A DNA stretch of 57,943 nt from Bacillus methanolicus. GTDB taxonomy: Bacteria; Bacillota; Bacilli; Bacillales; Cytobacillaceae. The DNA lies in the NCBI RefSeq assembly GCF_008764295.1, contig NZ_VTQX01000021.1, positions 1-57,943 of the forward strand. The letters are read 5' to 3'. Shown here in pieces: positions 16,112-25,476 of the stretch (positions are counted from its first letter, which is position 1; every line of letters starts with the position of its first letter). The notes under the pieces are model-generated. The model had not been told where the DNA came from and ran no database searches. It saw only the letters and a program-made list of their open reading frames with translations. The position numbers and the translations under genes were made by a program.

Positions 16112-17188
16112 ATGGTAAAAGGAAAATTAATACCTCTCGTAGTTACAGCATTCTTCATCATTGTCATCTCAGTATTCTCTTTCTCTCTAATGGGTCCCAA
16201 ATTATCTGAACCGGCATCAAGTAAAGTTTCGGCTGATGAAACGGAAATGAGTGGGAATGGGGAAAGTGGAGATAGTACGATTACAAATAATGTTGAAAAC
16301 AATATAAATGGAGAAAATGCGGAAGTTAAAAATTCAATTGATAATAATGTGAAGAACGGTGAAAAAAATACGGTTGATAATAATGTTAGTAATAATATAG
16401 AAGTAAATGTAGATGTTCAAGTGACAAATGAGATTGGCAATAATGTAGAAGGACAAACATCAAATTCCGGTCATGAAGATAAAGGAACTTCTAATAACAG
16501 TAATGGCGATGATGCAAGTGCAAGCAGCAACACCTCGAATGATGAAATCGTTTGGGGTGTTGATTCGGCTAGCCATACTACGTCAGAAATGTTGTCATGT
16601 GTAAGAGAAAATTTCGGTGATCCTCTAATATGGGGAAGATATTTAGGGGAGAAAGACGGAGTTTCTGAAGGACTAACTGCAGATGAGATCGAGCTTCTTC
16701 ACTCAAATGATATCGAGATTCTCTTGATTTGGAATCATTTTGAGGATGCAAGAGGATATGAAAATGGTCGAAGTGAGGCCGAACAAGCTATTGCTAAAGC
16801 TGAAGAGTTTGCTGTTCCTGAAGGTGTAGCACTATTTGCTGATATTGAACCGAATTATCCTGTTGACTCGGAATTCATAAGGGGTTGGTCAGAGGTTATG
16901 TTCGATTCAAAGTATGAATCAGGGATTTACGGTATTTTCGATGCAGAATCTGATTTAACAAAAGCCTTTAATGAAGCTGCACAAAGTAATAGCCATATTA
17001 ATGAGCAAACATATATTTGGACAGCTGCTCCCAATATCGGAATCACTTCACAGTCAAACGTCCCTAAATATGAACCAGAAGCACCTGAAAATTCAAAAGT
17101 TGGCGGTTGGCAATACGGAATTGATGCGGAAAGCTGTAATATTGACACAAATCTTTTTTCAAAAAATATGAGGGAAGTACTTTGGTAG
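16112..17188 (+). CDS. Membrane-anchored DUF1906 (glycoside-hydrolase-like) protein
   Basis: A 358-residue protein. An N-terminal signal anchor (residues 6-26) is followed by a long Asn/Glu-rich linker with repeated NNV and NNI units (about 30-140). The C-terminal globular domain begins at VWGVDSASH. Features such as WGRYLGE, EILLIWNHF, EGVALFADIE and GGWQYG match the DUF1906/Rv2525c-like TIM-barrel family, related to GH25 lysozymes. The domain probably binds or cuts cell-wall glycans outside the cell, but no activity is proven. An earlier in-frame ATG lies at 16034, but AAGGAGGG with seven bases supports 16112. Confidence 0.82.
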   Translation: MVKGKLIPLVVTAFFIIVISVFSFSLMGPKLSEPASSKVSADETEMSGNGESGDSTITNNVENNINGENAEVKNSIDNNVKNGEKNTVDNNVSNNIEVNVDVQVTNEIGNNVEGQTSNSGHEDKGTSNNSNGDDASASSNTSNDEIVWGVDSASHTTSEMLSCVRENFGDPLIWGRYLGEKDGVSEGLTADEIELLHSNDIEILLIWNHFEDARGYENGRSEAEQAIAKAEEFAVPEGVALFADIEPNYPVDSEFIRGWSEVMFDSKYESGIYGIFDAESDLTKAFNEAAQSNSHINEQTYIWTAAPNIGITSQSNVPKYEPEAPENSKVGGWQYGIDAESCNIDTNLFSKNMREVLW

Positions 17189-17195
17189 TATAGGA

Positions 17196-17222
17196 AGGAT
17201 GGGATTATATTCCATCTTTTTT
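17196..17222 (+). terminator. Intrinsic terminator after the DUF1906 gene
   Basis: GGATGGGA pairs with TTCCATC around a short loop, followed by a run of T residues. Confidence 0.7.
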
Positions 17223-17435
17223 CTTTTAGATAGAGAAAAAAGATCGATTAGTTTTTAAGGATGCATGAGGTTTAACCGATTTCGATTCATTCTCACAAGA
17301 GAAATTTCTAGATTTAATTTGTTTTAAAACACTCTTGCTGTCTTGCTTCACCAGACCCTCCTTTAATGACAGTAAAAACTTTCTTGAATACGGAATGATC
17401 GATACACAAAATATAAAAAAAAGGGGGTTGGTAAA

Positions 17436-17939
17436 ATGTTTGTACGATTCTTAAGAGAAAGCAAAATTGCAGCAACGGCTTTATTGTTAATGAGATTGTA
17501 TTTAGGCTATAAATGGTTGACAAGTGGCTGGGGCAAAGTAACTGGAGGCGGGTTTGATGCCAGTGGATATTTACATGGTGCAGTTGCGAATGCAACAGGC
17601 GAAAATGCTACTGTTCAGCCGTGGTGGGCAAACTTTTTAGAAGCTATTGCCATTCCGAATGCCGGATTATTTAGCTATTTGGTGATGTGGGGAGAAGTTC
17701 TTGTTGGTATTGCCTTAATCCTTGGAATCTTTACAACTTTTGCTGCTTTAATGGGAGCAATTATGAACTTTTCTTTTTTGTTTAGTGGGACGATAAGCGT
17801 AAATCCACAAATGCTTTTATGGACAATCTTTATATTAGTTGCTGGATATAATGCAGGTAGATTTGGACTTGACCGCTACATTTTACCCGTTTTTAGACAG
17901 AGGTTTACAAGAACAGATGGTCCAATTGGGCAAATGTAG
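17436..17939 (+). CDS. DoxX-family membrane protein
   Basis: A 167-residue integral membrane protein with four hydrophobic segments. The first carries ALLLMRLYLGYKWLTSGWGK, the usual start of DoxX proteins, and the second MWGEVLVGIALILGIFT. DoxX family members are small quinone-linked or redox-associated membrane subunits; the partner here is unknown. AAAGGGGG lies 9-11 bases before the ATG. The gene is monocistronic, between terminators at 17196 and 17974. Confidence 0.88.
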   Translation: MFVRFLRESKIAATALLLMRLYLGYKWLTSGWGKVTGGGFDASGYLHGAVANATGENATVQPWWANFLEAIAIPNAGLFSYLVMWGEVLVGIALILGIFTTFAALMGAIMNFSFLFSGTISVNPQMLLWTIFILVAGYNAGRFGLDRYILPVFRQRFTRTDGPIGQM

Positions 17940-17973
17940 TGAAAACGGTTCTGTTCAAAATGTTCGGGAAAGC

Positions 17974-18004
17974 ACGTGTGAAACCTTGGTTTCACACGTC
18001 TTTT
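17974..18004 (+). terminator. Intrinsic terminator after the DoxX gene
   Basis: ACGTGTGAAACC and GGTTTCACACGT form a perfect 12-bp stem with a 2-nt gap between the arms, followed by CTTTTA. Confidence 0.75.
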
Positions 18005-18179
18005 ACTTATCCAGAGAAGTTTTAGAAAATGAACCAAAATCACTACAAGTATCAAGCAAAGCCATCATCTAAAAAAATTTGCTTCTTAAGGATAGAATTA
18101 AGCTTTACTTTAGAAACTAATTATGATGACGAAAAATCAACTTATTATTTATTTGTTCGTTTTAAAGGAGAGACCATGA

Positions 18180-19886
18180 GTGAGAGGCTATATTCTTTCG
18201 TTTTGGCAAAAAATTGATCCCATTTACTACTCTTGCACACGTTTAAAATATGTCACAGATAAAGGAGACAATATTTTTCGGATTCGATTAACAAAGTATA
18301 AAGGAAGAAATATTGTCCTTTCAGATGGTACGCAAATAAATAAAAACGATATATTAGTAAAAATTCACCTTCACAATGTTCGCCTTCTAATGGAAGTGAA
18401 GGAAATAAAAAGTGAACTACGAAAGGCAAAAATTATTTATCGTCATGTGCAAAATTCACTTCCAGGCTTAGAGTTTTATATACGCCAGCATTTGTCCGCT
18501 TATAATGTTAAAGGAATCATAGGAATTACTCTTTTAAATAAAGGATGTGAACGGCTCGGTTTTGAAATTTTTGAAATTATAAACCCTATTTATAAATGGT
18601 ACAAAACGTTAAGCTTTCTTCCCATAGGTATTCTATCTCATGAAAGTGTTAGGCTGAATGATGTGTTAAAGAAACAAAGACCTAATTACTTATTAATGTC
18701 TATGGCTAAACTAAGCAAATTATATAAAGGATATAGTCGATATAGATTAGAGGAAAGTGCAATGGGAAATTCTGAGAAAACAGTTCTCTTTTTACCTTTT
18801 TTACAAATTCCATCAGGACATCATCAAGTTGCAAGTGCTCTTATAGATAGTATACAGAGAGTAAATCCAGCAATAAAATGTGGAAAAACGGATATTTTAG
18901 CATATAGCTACGGAAAAATTGAAAAGTTCATTTCCCAATTTTATATCAATTGGATCTCAAGCTTTCCTAAGATATATAATTTGATCTATCAAAATACAGT
19001 GTACAAAGAACCTCAAAAAGAAAAACGTTATCGAGTGTACGAATTTCTTTTTCTGCGTTTTATGAAAAAACTTATTGCAGAAACGAATCCTGATTTAATT
19101 GTTTGCACCCATTCTTTGCCTTCTTATATGCTAAATTACTTAAAACAAAAAGCGGAAATAACAACTCCAATCATTAATGTATATACGGATTATTTTATTC
19201 ACCAATTATGGGGAATAGATTGCATTGATCAACACTTTGTTCCAACTGCTCAAATGAAGAAGCTTCTTTTGGAAAAAGGAGTGAGAGAGGAACAAATCTT
19301 TATTACTGGAATCCCTGTTCACAAAAAGATTATAAAGCGGACCGCAATGAAATTACCTTCATGTAATAATACTTTTACAGTGGTGGTTTCAGGTGGAAAT
19401 CTTGGCATAGGAGCAATCGAAGAATTATTGGAGGATTTAATCAATTACTATCCCAACAAGTTAAAGCTCATTGTTCTCTGTGGTAAAAATAGAGGACTTT
19501 ATAAAAAAATTTCTTCGTTAAATCTTGACTACATAGAGGCGTATCCGTTCATTGCTAGCATGGATAAAATGAATCAACTGTATGAAGAAATGGATGCGAT
19601 TATAACGAAACCAGGAGGGGTCACGATCAGTGAATGTATTTATAAAAGAAAGCCCATTTTTATATATCATGCTTTACCAGGGCAAGAGCAAATTAATTTA
19701 GAGCATTTAAAGGACAACGGCCTTGTTTTTCATTTGAAAAAGAAACGGGTTCTTGAACAAGTTCTCTCGGTACTTAAAGATGAAAAGCTCCTGCAAAACT
19801 ATCATTATCAAATTGAAAAGTATCACAGGGAAATATGTTCCACGGAACCAGGACAACTCATTGCGCGGTGGCTAGAAAGCAAATGA
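18180..19886 (+). CDS. Probable YkoP-YkoN fusion: N-terminal unknown domain plus GT28-type glycosyltransferase
   Basis: A 568-residue protein of two parts. Residues 1-190 (MRGYILSFWQKIDPIYY, RIRLTKYKGR, KNDILVKIHLHNVRLL) resemble B. subtilis YkoP, of unknown function. Residues 195-568 form a glycosyltransferase of the MGDG-synthase/UgtP class: N-terminal LPFLQIPSGHHQVASAL, then VVVSGGNLGIGAI and the nucleotide-sugar site ITKPGGVTISECI. It would transfer a sugar to a lipid or envelope acceptor. The start is GTG at 18180 after AAAGGAGAG; an ATG at 18176 is in another frame. A GAGGAAAG site sits before the in-frame ATG at 18762 (residue 195), exactly at the domain junction. The YkoP/YkoN assignment is from memory. 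Confidence 0.8.
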   Translation: MRGYILSFWQKIDPIYYSCTRLKYVTDKGDNIFRIRLTKYKGRNIVLSDGTQINKNDILVKIHLHNVRLLMEVKEIKSELRKAKIIYRHVQNSLPGLEFYIRQHLSAYNVKGIIGITLLNKGCERLGFEIFEIINPIYKWYKTLSFLPIGILSHESVRLNDVLKKQRPNYLLMSMAKLSKLYKGYSRYRLEESAMGNSEKTVLFLPFLQIPSGHHQVASALIDSIQRVNPAIKCGKTDILAYSYGKIEKFISQFYINWISSFPKIYNLIYQNTVYKEPQKEKRYRVYEFLFLRFMKKLIAETNPDLIVCTHSLPSYMLNYLKQKAEITTPIINVYTDYFIHQLWGIDCIDQHFVPTAQMKKLLLEKGVREEQIFITGIPVHKKIIKRTAMKLPSCNNTFTVVVSGGNLGIGAIEELLEDLINYYPNKLKLIVLCGKNRGLYKKISSLNLDYIEAYPFIASMDKMNQLYEEMDAIITKPGGVTISECIYKRKPIFIYHALPGQEQINLEHLKDNGLVFHLKKKRVLEQVLSVLKDEKLLQNYHYQIEKYHREICSTEPGQLIARWLESK

Positions 19887-19893
19887 TGTGAAT

Positions 19894-19934
19894 AACCGGA
19901 GGTCATTGCTGTCAATGACCTCCGGTTGTTCCTT
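19894..19934 (+). terminator. Strong hairpin after the glycosyltransferase gene
   Basis: A perfect 15-bp stem (19894-19908 and 19913-19927) with a 4-nt loop. The T tail is poor (GTTCCTT), so termination efficiency is uncertain. Confidence 0.65.
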
Positions 19935-20046
19935 AAGTTGCTGATGTATGAAAAGCGTAATCGCTCCTGATAGGTTGAAACTTCTTAGATTTAGTCAACA
20001 GGACGGCGAAAAGCTTTGAAGGAAGCTAAGTGGATAAAATCTTTTG

Positions 20047-20075
20047 TCAAAATAATTCAAGTTGAATTATTTTGA
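20047..20075. repeat. 29-bp near-perfect palindrome between convergent genes
   Basis: TCAAAATAATTCAA, one central base, TTGAATTATTTTGA. With a 1-nt centre it cannot form a good RNA hairpin, which makes it look like a protein-binding operator. It lies downstream of two convergent genes (glycosyltransferase and catalase pseudogene), where an operator has no obvious target. Confidence 0.6.
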
Positions 20076-20094
20076 AGCGTAAAGCGCAATTTTT

Positions 20095-20957
20095 TTAATG
20101 CTGCTGATAATGGGCAGAATCAAGTTCAGGAGATGGGCTTCCTGGAATCGGGGTAGCATGTACATATGCAGGTGATTGGTTCAAGACAGGTACTTGACCC
20201 ATCGCTTCCGGGTCAGCGATATATTCAAACTCTCCTGCGCTGTCCATACTTGGTCCACTTGCCCACCGACCAGCAGAACTTTCTTCGCCTTTTGAAAAGT
20301 TCATAAAGGAGTGGGAAACTTCTTTCTTTTCGAGTGATGTTGGGAATGTACTTGGAACAATCGGGCTCTGTGTTTGTTCAAGTTCTTCAATCGCTGCCAT
20401 CCATTGATTTTGATGCATCGTATCTCTCGCAATGAGAAAAGACAGCATATCTCTCACGCCTTTGTCTGTGGTTGCTTCATACAACCTAACAACTTGAAGT
20501 CGACCTTGGCTTTCGGCGTTTAAATTAGCCCGGAAATCTGCGAGTAAATTACCGCTTGCAATTGTGTAACGAGAAGTCCAAGGATAGCCCATACTATCAT
20601 CCGGTCTTGCGCCTAAGCCAGAGACGATGAAATGTTGCGGGTTCATCCCACCCATGACGGCACCAACAATGGATCTTTAGCTGCTTCTTCCTGATCAGTA
20701 ACTGGTGCACCATCTAATAATTGGGCGATCATTGTTGCTAGCATCTCAACATGAGCCATTTCTTCTGTTCCAATATCTAGTAGCATATCTCTATACTTCT
20801 GTTCTCCTCTACAATTCCACCCTTGAAACAAATATTGCATCATTACTGAGATTTCTCCAAATTGTCCACCAAGAACTTCCTGTAATTTTTTGGCGTATAC
20901 AGGATCTGGTTTATCCGGTTTTGCATTATACTGTAGTTCTTTTATGTGATAAAACAA
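20095..20957 (-). pseudogene. Manganese catalase, frameshifted copy
   Basis: It encodes a dimanganese catalase like the intact gene at 22511-23371, but the frame breaks near 20668. The first part (20957-20643, with GGQFGEIS and EEMAHVEM ligands) ends KDPLLVPSWVG and stops. The second part (20655-20095, MGGMNPQHFIVSG, NAESQGR, MHQNQW) lies in another frame. Adding one base after the Pro codon restores KDP-x-VGAVMGGMNPQH, so a single-base deletion explains it. All Mn ligands are otherwise present. The start is TTG after AAAGGAGG. It is either a young pseudogene or a sequencing error. Confidence 0.85.
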
Positions 20958-21105
20958 TTGCTGTTGCCTCCTTTAATGAAATATTTATTACTTCAATAGT
21001 TTTCGGTGCGGCAATGAATATTATGTATCTTAAAATGTTTACCAAGCCTTACATAATCAGCAGGTGGATGTGAATAATAATTTGGGATGGAGGGAGGACA
21101 CCTTT

Positions 21106-22460
21106 ATGGAGATACCGGAACGTGCAGGGAGTCTAACGAATAATAACGATTCCAAAAAAAGTGAAAAAAAATTAGCTTGGTGGCAGCTATCATTAATCGG
21201 TGTTGGCTGTATTATTGGAACAGGATATTTTCTTGGTTCTGGAATTGGGATTAAGATGACCGGCCCATCGATATTAATTACGTTTCTGCTGGCAGGTTTA
21301 GGAACTTTTATTGTCTCGGATGCATTAATGAAAATGTCTTCAAAGGATCCGCAAAAGGGCTCCTTTCGATCATATGCAAAGAAAGCTTACGGCAGTTGGG
21401 CTGGTTTTAGTAGTGGCTGGGTCTATTGGTTTTCTGAGATGTTAATTACGGGAAGTCAATTAACAGCTCTTTCAATCTTATCGAGGTTTGGTTTCCAAAT
21501 CTTCCGCTTTGGATATTTGCAGCGGGGTATGCGATTTTGGGCGTTATTGTTGTCGTAATTGGAACAAAGGGGTTCGAACGAGCGCAAAATATTTTTGCCA
21601 TTGTTAAAATAGCGGCAATTTTTATGTTTATTATTTTGGCAATAGCTGTCCTATTTGGTCTGTTTGGTGGAAGCAAAAATGATTTTACCATCCATGGAAC
21701 GATGGACGAATTATTTCCTAAAGGGATGATGGGATTATGGGCATCTCTTATCTATGGTTTTTATGCATTCGGGGGAATTGAAATTATGGGGATTATGGCC
21801 CCGAGGCTGAAAAATAAGGAAGATGCAAGGAAATCTGGAGCGATTATGCTCATCATTCTTACAACCGTCTATCTTGTATCTATGGTATTAGCCACTGGAT
21901 TAGTTTCAATCGATAAGTTTAACGCTGACGAAAGTCCATTTGTGAGTGCACTCGAAAAATATCATTTAGATTTCTTTCCCCATGTATTTAATGGAGGAAT
22001 CATTATCGCTGGTTTTTCAACAATGGCAGCGTCGCTATTTGCGGTAACGAGTATGTTAGTCACTTTATCAGAGGATGGAGATGCACCGAAGTTTTTTTCG
22101 AAGAAAGGAAAATTGAAGGTTCCGCCATATGCTTTAGGATTAACGATTTGTGGTCTCATTACATCAATCATCCTCTCCTTTGTGATGCCTGATAAGGTGT
22201 ATGAATATATAACAACCGCTGCCGGATTGATGCTTTTATATAATTGGTTTTTTATTCTCGTTTCCTTTCCTAGACTTATTCACGCCACTGGTTTTGATCA
22301 TGTCAAAAGATTTACAGGAATGGCATTAATATTACTTGCGATCAGTGGGACACTTATTCATGGGTCCAGTCGCCCCGGTTTTTTTGTAAGTATTTTATTC
22401 GTTGGTCTTGTTTTGCTTGTCCTTTATATAAGACATTTAAAAAAGCGTAAGAAAAAATAA
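21106..22460 (+). pseudogene. APC-family amino-acid permease, frameshifted
   Basis: The first frame (21106-21558) gives WWQLSLIGVGCIIGTGYFLGS, the start of an amino acid-polyamine-organocation permease, then diverges after LTALSILSRF. The second frame (to 22460) continues IFAAGYAILGVIVVVIGTKG and nine or so further membrane segments. One missing T in the TTT run near 21486-21488 (giving RFWFPNLPLWIF) restores a normal permease of about 450 residues. GGAGGGAGGA supports the ATG at 21106. A homopolymer contraction is a typical sequencing error, but a real mutation is equally possible. Confidence 0.85.
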
Positions 22461-22487
22461 CCCCTCTATACCTAATGGTTAAAGGGG
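22453..22487 (-). terminator. Terminator of the intact manganese catalase gene
   Basis: On the minus strand CCCCTTTAACC pairs with GGTATAGAGGGG around ATTA, followed by TTATTTTTT. It overlaps the 3' end of the convergent permease. Confidence 0.75.
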
Positions 22488-22510
22488 AGCGTTTGTGCAG
22501 CTAACGGTTA

Positions 22511-23371
22511 TTATTTCATATTTGGAGGTAGCATTCCTTTTCCTCCACTAAGGACAATGGGAAGAGTATTGTGAATATAAGGTGGGGCAGGCTTTAATTT
22601 TGGCTGTTTAGCTAATGGAACTGGATTTTCAACATAATTAAAGGTACCCTGCTTATCAATGCTCGGCCCTTGAGCCCATCTTCCAGTAGCACTTTCATTT
22701 CCTTTTGAGAAATTGAATAAGGTATAGGAAACTTCTTGTTTCTCTAATTCTTTCGGGAATGTGCTTGGTACGACAACATTTTCCTTTGCCTCTAGCTCTT
22801 TAATCGCCGCTATCCATTGATTTTGATGCATCCGATCTCGGGCAATTAGCCAAGAAAGCATGTCTTTAACACCGCGATCGTTTGTTGCTTCATAAAGTCT
22901 TACTGCTTGAAGTCGTCCTTGCGATTCAGCATTTAGATTTGCTCTAAAATCAGCTAATAAATTGCCACTTGCAATGATATAATCAGCAGTCCAACGATTG
23001 CCAACACTATCTGCCGGCATAGCGCCAAGTCCTGAGACGATAGCGTGCTGAGGGTTCATTCCACCTAAAATTGCTGCAACAACTGGATCCTTAGCAGCGT
23101 CCTCTAAATCACCTACAGGGGCACCATCAAGTAGGCGAGCAATCATTGTTGCGAGCATTTCAATATGGGCGAGCTCTTCTGCCCCGGTATCCATAAGTAA
23201 ATCCTTATACTTTCCGTTTCCCCTCACGCTCCAGCCTTGGAAAAAATATTGCAGGGCGACGGATATTTCGCCAAATTGGCCACCTAATACTTCTTGTAAT
23301 TGTCTGGCGAAAATCGGATCCGGTCTCTCAGGCTTTGCGTGATATTGTAATTCTTTAATGTGATAGAACAA
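22511..23371 (-). CDS. Manganese catalase (YdbD/CotJC type)
   Basis: A 286-residue dimanganese catalase, which breaks down H2O2 with a di-Mn centre instead of heme. The ligands are in place, numbered from MTLFYH: Glu37 (GGQFGEIS), Glu68 and His71 (EELAHIEM), Glu151 (NAESQGR) and His184 (MHQNQW). The frame also opens at an ATG at 23377, but GAGGTGA abuts it. The TTG at 23371 has better spacing and matches the TTG-started MFYHIKELQY of the broken paralog. Bacillus relatives are YdbD and the spore-coat protein CotJC; the length here fits YdbD better. A terminator lies at 22453. Confidence 0.92.
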   Translation of the reverse strand: MFYHIKELQYHAKPERPDPIFARQLQEVLGGQFGEISVALQYFFQGWSVRGNGKYKDLLMDTGAEELAHIEMLATMIARLLDGAPVGDLEDAAKDPVVAAILGGMNPQHAIVSGLGAMPADSVGNRWTADYIIASGNLLADFRANLNAESQGRLQAVRLYEATNDRGVKDMLSWLIARDRMHQNQWIAAIKELEAKENVVVPSTFPKELEKQEVSYTLFNFSKGNESATGRWAQGPSIDKQGTFNYVENPVPLAKQPKLKPAPPYIHNTLPIVLSGGKGMLPPNMK

Positions 23372-23577
23372 TGTCATTCACCTCAAATATTTTATCGATT
23401 TGGATTATCATTTTATTGTATTTATCGATGTTCTAATTGTGTTTGTCTATGATAACGGCCTAAATTTTTCCGCTAGTGCCTAATCTCTGGAATAAAGGGG
23501 ATGCTACATAAGAATAATAAAATGGTAACGGTTCAATCAGCCAAGCTCATGGTGAATAAATGAGAGGAAGTGAAAAA

Positions 23578-23934
23578 ATGTCTATATTTGTTTACCAAAC
23601 ATTCGAGGTTAAACAAGAGAAATTTAAAGAAGCGATTACTTGCGCAAAAAAAATCAAAAAATATCGTAATGAAAAATACAATCATCATGTCGAAATGTTG
23701 ACGCCTATTACTGGACATGACTATACATACGCATTGCTTGCTAAGTATGAAGGTTTGGCGGAAATGGAATTACAAAATAGGAAAATGTTTGATGATGAAG
23801 AATATTTAAAGCTAATCGGAGAATTCTTTTTGGAAAATATTGTTCAAGGGAGTATGAACACACAAATTTTTAGAACGATGAATGACATCATTGCTGACAA
23901 AAAGGAAGAGGGAGAAAAAGAAGAGGAGAAATAA
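23578..23934 (+). CDS. Hypothetical protein, possibly dimeric alpha-beta barrel
   Basis: A soluble protein of 118 residues, MSIFVYQTFEVKQEKFKEAI..., with an acidic, charged C-terminus (KKEEGEKEEEK). The N-terminal pattern of a beta strand followed by a helix, then YTYALLAKYEGLAEME, is reminiscent of dimeric alpha-beta barrel (NIPSNAP or ABM-like) proteins, but this is a guess. The frame opens at 23560; AGAGGAAG supports the ATG at 23578. It is divergent from the manganese catalase and convergent with the LysE paralog. Confidence 0.7.
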   Translation: MSIFVYQTFEVKQEKFKEAITCAKKIKKYRNEKYNHHVEMLTPITGHDYTYALLAKYEGLAEMELQNRKMFDDEEYLKLIGEFFLENIVQGSMNTQIFRTMNDIIADKKEEGEKEEEK

Positions 23935-23944
23935 TAATTGATTT

Positions 23945-23976
23945 GGACTGGGGAAAAGTGTCCCAGTCCAGTTTTA
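23945..23976. terminator. Bidirectional terminator
   Basis: GGACTGGG and CCCAGTCC flank a 9-nt loop with T-rich sequence on the plus-strand side. It is shared by convergent genes ending at 23934 and 23974. Confidence 0.75.
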
Positions 23977-24609
23977 TAGTATTTCAATAATTCCTTCGAA
24001 AACAAAGTAAAGACCAAATCCTATTAGTGATAAACCAGATATAATGGAAATAGATTTGAGGATATAAGAATTAAGAAATTTCCGTAAACCTGTTGTGAGT
24101 GAAGCAATTAGTAGATCCCATAGTGTTAGACCAAGAAAAATCATACTGCTGTAAAGAAGCAGGGAGCCTGGTCCGTTCATTTGCGCTGTTTTTGCTAAAA
24201 CAGATCCGTAAATGCCAAGCCAAAATAAAATCGATAAAGGACTAGTAATCGACATGATAAATCCAGTTAAGAAACATTTTCTGAGGCTATCTTTTCCACT
24301 CCGATCATCAAGTGTAACAACACCTGCATTGACAATCCCTTCGATTCCAGAATAAATAAGAATGAATCCACCGAAAAGCCATAGAAATATTTGTACGATG
24401 GGAATCTCAAGGAAGTGGACCATTCCTAAATAGACGATCAGCATAAAAATACCGTCCGCAATCATCGATCCTGCTCCGACTATCCATGCATGCCAAAATC
24501 CGTTTTTAATTCCTTTATCCAACCGGGCAGAATTAACCGGGCCAATGGGGGCAGCTAGAGTAAAACCGAGTAGAATATAACTAAATAAAAGACTTATACT
24601 CAAAAACAT
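23974..24609 (-). CDS. LysE-family exporter, copy 2
   Basis: A 211-residue membrane protein. The N-terminal GFTLAAPIGPVNSARLDKGIK and the later SITSPLSILFWLGIYGSVLAK mark the LysE/RhtB exporter family. It is clearly paralogous to 2540-3163 along its whole length. The substrate is unknown. The frame extends to 24636; GTGGAGTG just before the ATG at 24609 is close, so the TTG at 24603 (MSISLLFSY) is an equally good start. It is divergent from the hut operon. Confidence 0.9.
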   Translation of the reverse strand: MFLSISLLFSYILLGFTLAAPIGPVNSARLDKGIKNGFWHAWIVGAGSMIADGIFMLIVYLGMVHFLEIPIVQIFLWLFGGFILIYSGIEGIVNAGVVTLDDRSGKDSLRKCFLTGFIMSITSPLSILFWLGIYGSVLAKTAQMNGPGSLLLYSSMIFLGLTLWDLLIASLTTGLRKFLNSYILKSISIISGLSLIGFGLYFVFEGIIEIL

Positions 24610-24814
24610 CACTCCACAACAATCTAACTTGTACATTGTATGTGAGAAAATTTTAACTATGAATACTTGTCCAAAAAAATTTAGCGAGTTTATTCACGTA
24701 TAAAGAGGAGCTGAATGAACTTTTAGAATTCTAGCTTTATCCTCCATAACACATTCGTGAAACTATCGACGCTGAAACCAACTGAAATATTGTCGGCAGC
24801 GACAGTGATTTCGA

Positions 24815-24843
24815 TTGACATATAAGAAAATTTACCATATTCT
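24815..24843 (+). promoter_or_regulatory. Sigma-A promoter of the hut operon
   Basis: TTGACA (24815-24820), a 17-base spacer and TATTCT (24838-24843). It lies 90 bases before the hutP start. I found no convincing cre or CodY box here. Confidence 0.8.
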
Positions 24844-24932
24844 AAAAATAGATATTAGAGTCAATTTCAGACCAAGTAAACTTTGGAATGAAATCGATAT
24901 TAGTCAGAATATGTAATAGTGAGTGGTTGCCA

Positions 24933-25376
24933 ATGGCTTTAAAGACAGAACAGCGTATTGGGCGTCATGCAACCTTACTTTTACTAGCAGATGACCATCG
25001 TGAGCTCTCGCAACAAACAGAGCAAATAGGATGGAAAAGCTGTTTAGGAAAAGTGGGATCGATGGAGTCGCAAAAGGTAGTTGCTGCGATAGAAGTAGCA
25101 GCAAAACAACAAGGAGTTATTAGTCAAGAACTTTATCGGGAAACACATGCTTTATACCATGCGATCATGGAAGCTCTCCATGGAATAACTCGTGGGCAAA
25201 TGCAGCTAGGTTCAGTGATGAGAACGGTCGGGTTGCGCTTTGCCGTGGTGCGAGGCAATCCATACGAAGATGAAGCAGAAGGCGAGTGGATTGCAGTCGC
25301 CATCTATGGAACGATTGGTGCACCGGTTCGAGGTTTAGAGCATGAAACATTAGGACTTGGAATCAATCATATTTGA
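24933..25376 (+). CDS. hutP: HutP, histidine-dependent RNA antiterminator
   Basis: A 147-residue RNA-binding protein. Bound to L-histidine and Mg2+, hexameric HutP binds NAG-repeat RNA in the hutP-hutH gap and prevents termination. The conserved parts [51 protein letters not shown] and the C-terminal [22 protein letters not shown] are near-identical to the B. subtilis protein as I recall it. The frame opens at 24888, but homology places the start at the ATG at 24933 ([15 protein letters not shown]). It is the first gene of hutPHUIG. Confidence 0.95.
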   Translation: MALKTEQRIGRHATLLLLADDHRELSQQTEQIGWKSCLGKVGSMESQKVVAAIEVAAKQQGVISQELYRETHALYHAIMEALHGITRGQMQLGSVMRTVGLRFAVVRGNPYEDEAEGEWIAVAIYGTIGAPVRGLEHETLGLGINHI

Positions 25377-25476
25377 GTGGATGTGTTGGCGAAATTTAAA
25401 CAATACCAATATGTTTTTCCAGTTTTAATATTGATTCTTACATGATTCAGACAACCAATTGCATAAAGTATGCCCA

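Noticed and set aside
15979..16209. Open frame overlapping the start of the DUF1906 gene
   Set aside because: Its hydrophobic stretch is an alternate-frame reading of the start region and has no ribosome site.
18029..18217. Short plus-strand frame whose internal ATG at 18176 overlaps the glycosyltransferase start
   Set aside because: It stops after 13 codons from that ATG; the ribosome site serves the GTG at 18180, which gives the expected N-terminus.
24740..24815. CcpA cre or CodY site before hutP
   Set aside because: Candidate stretches had too many mismatches to support.
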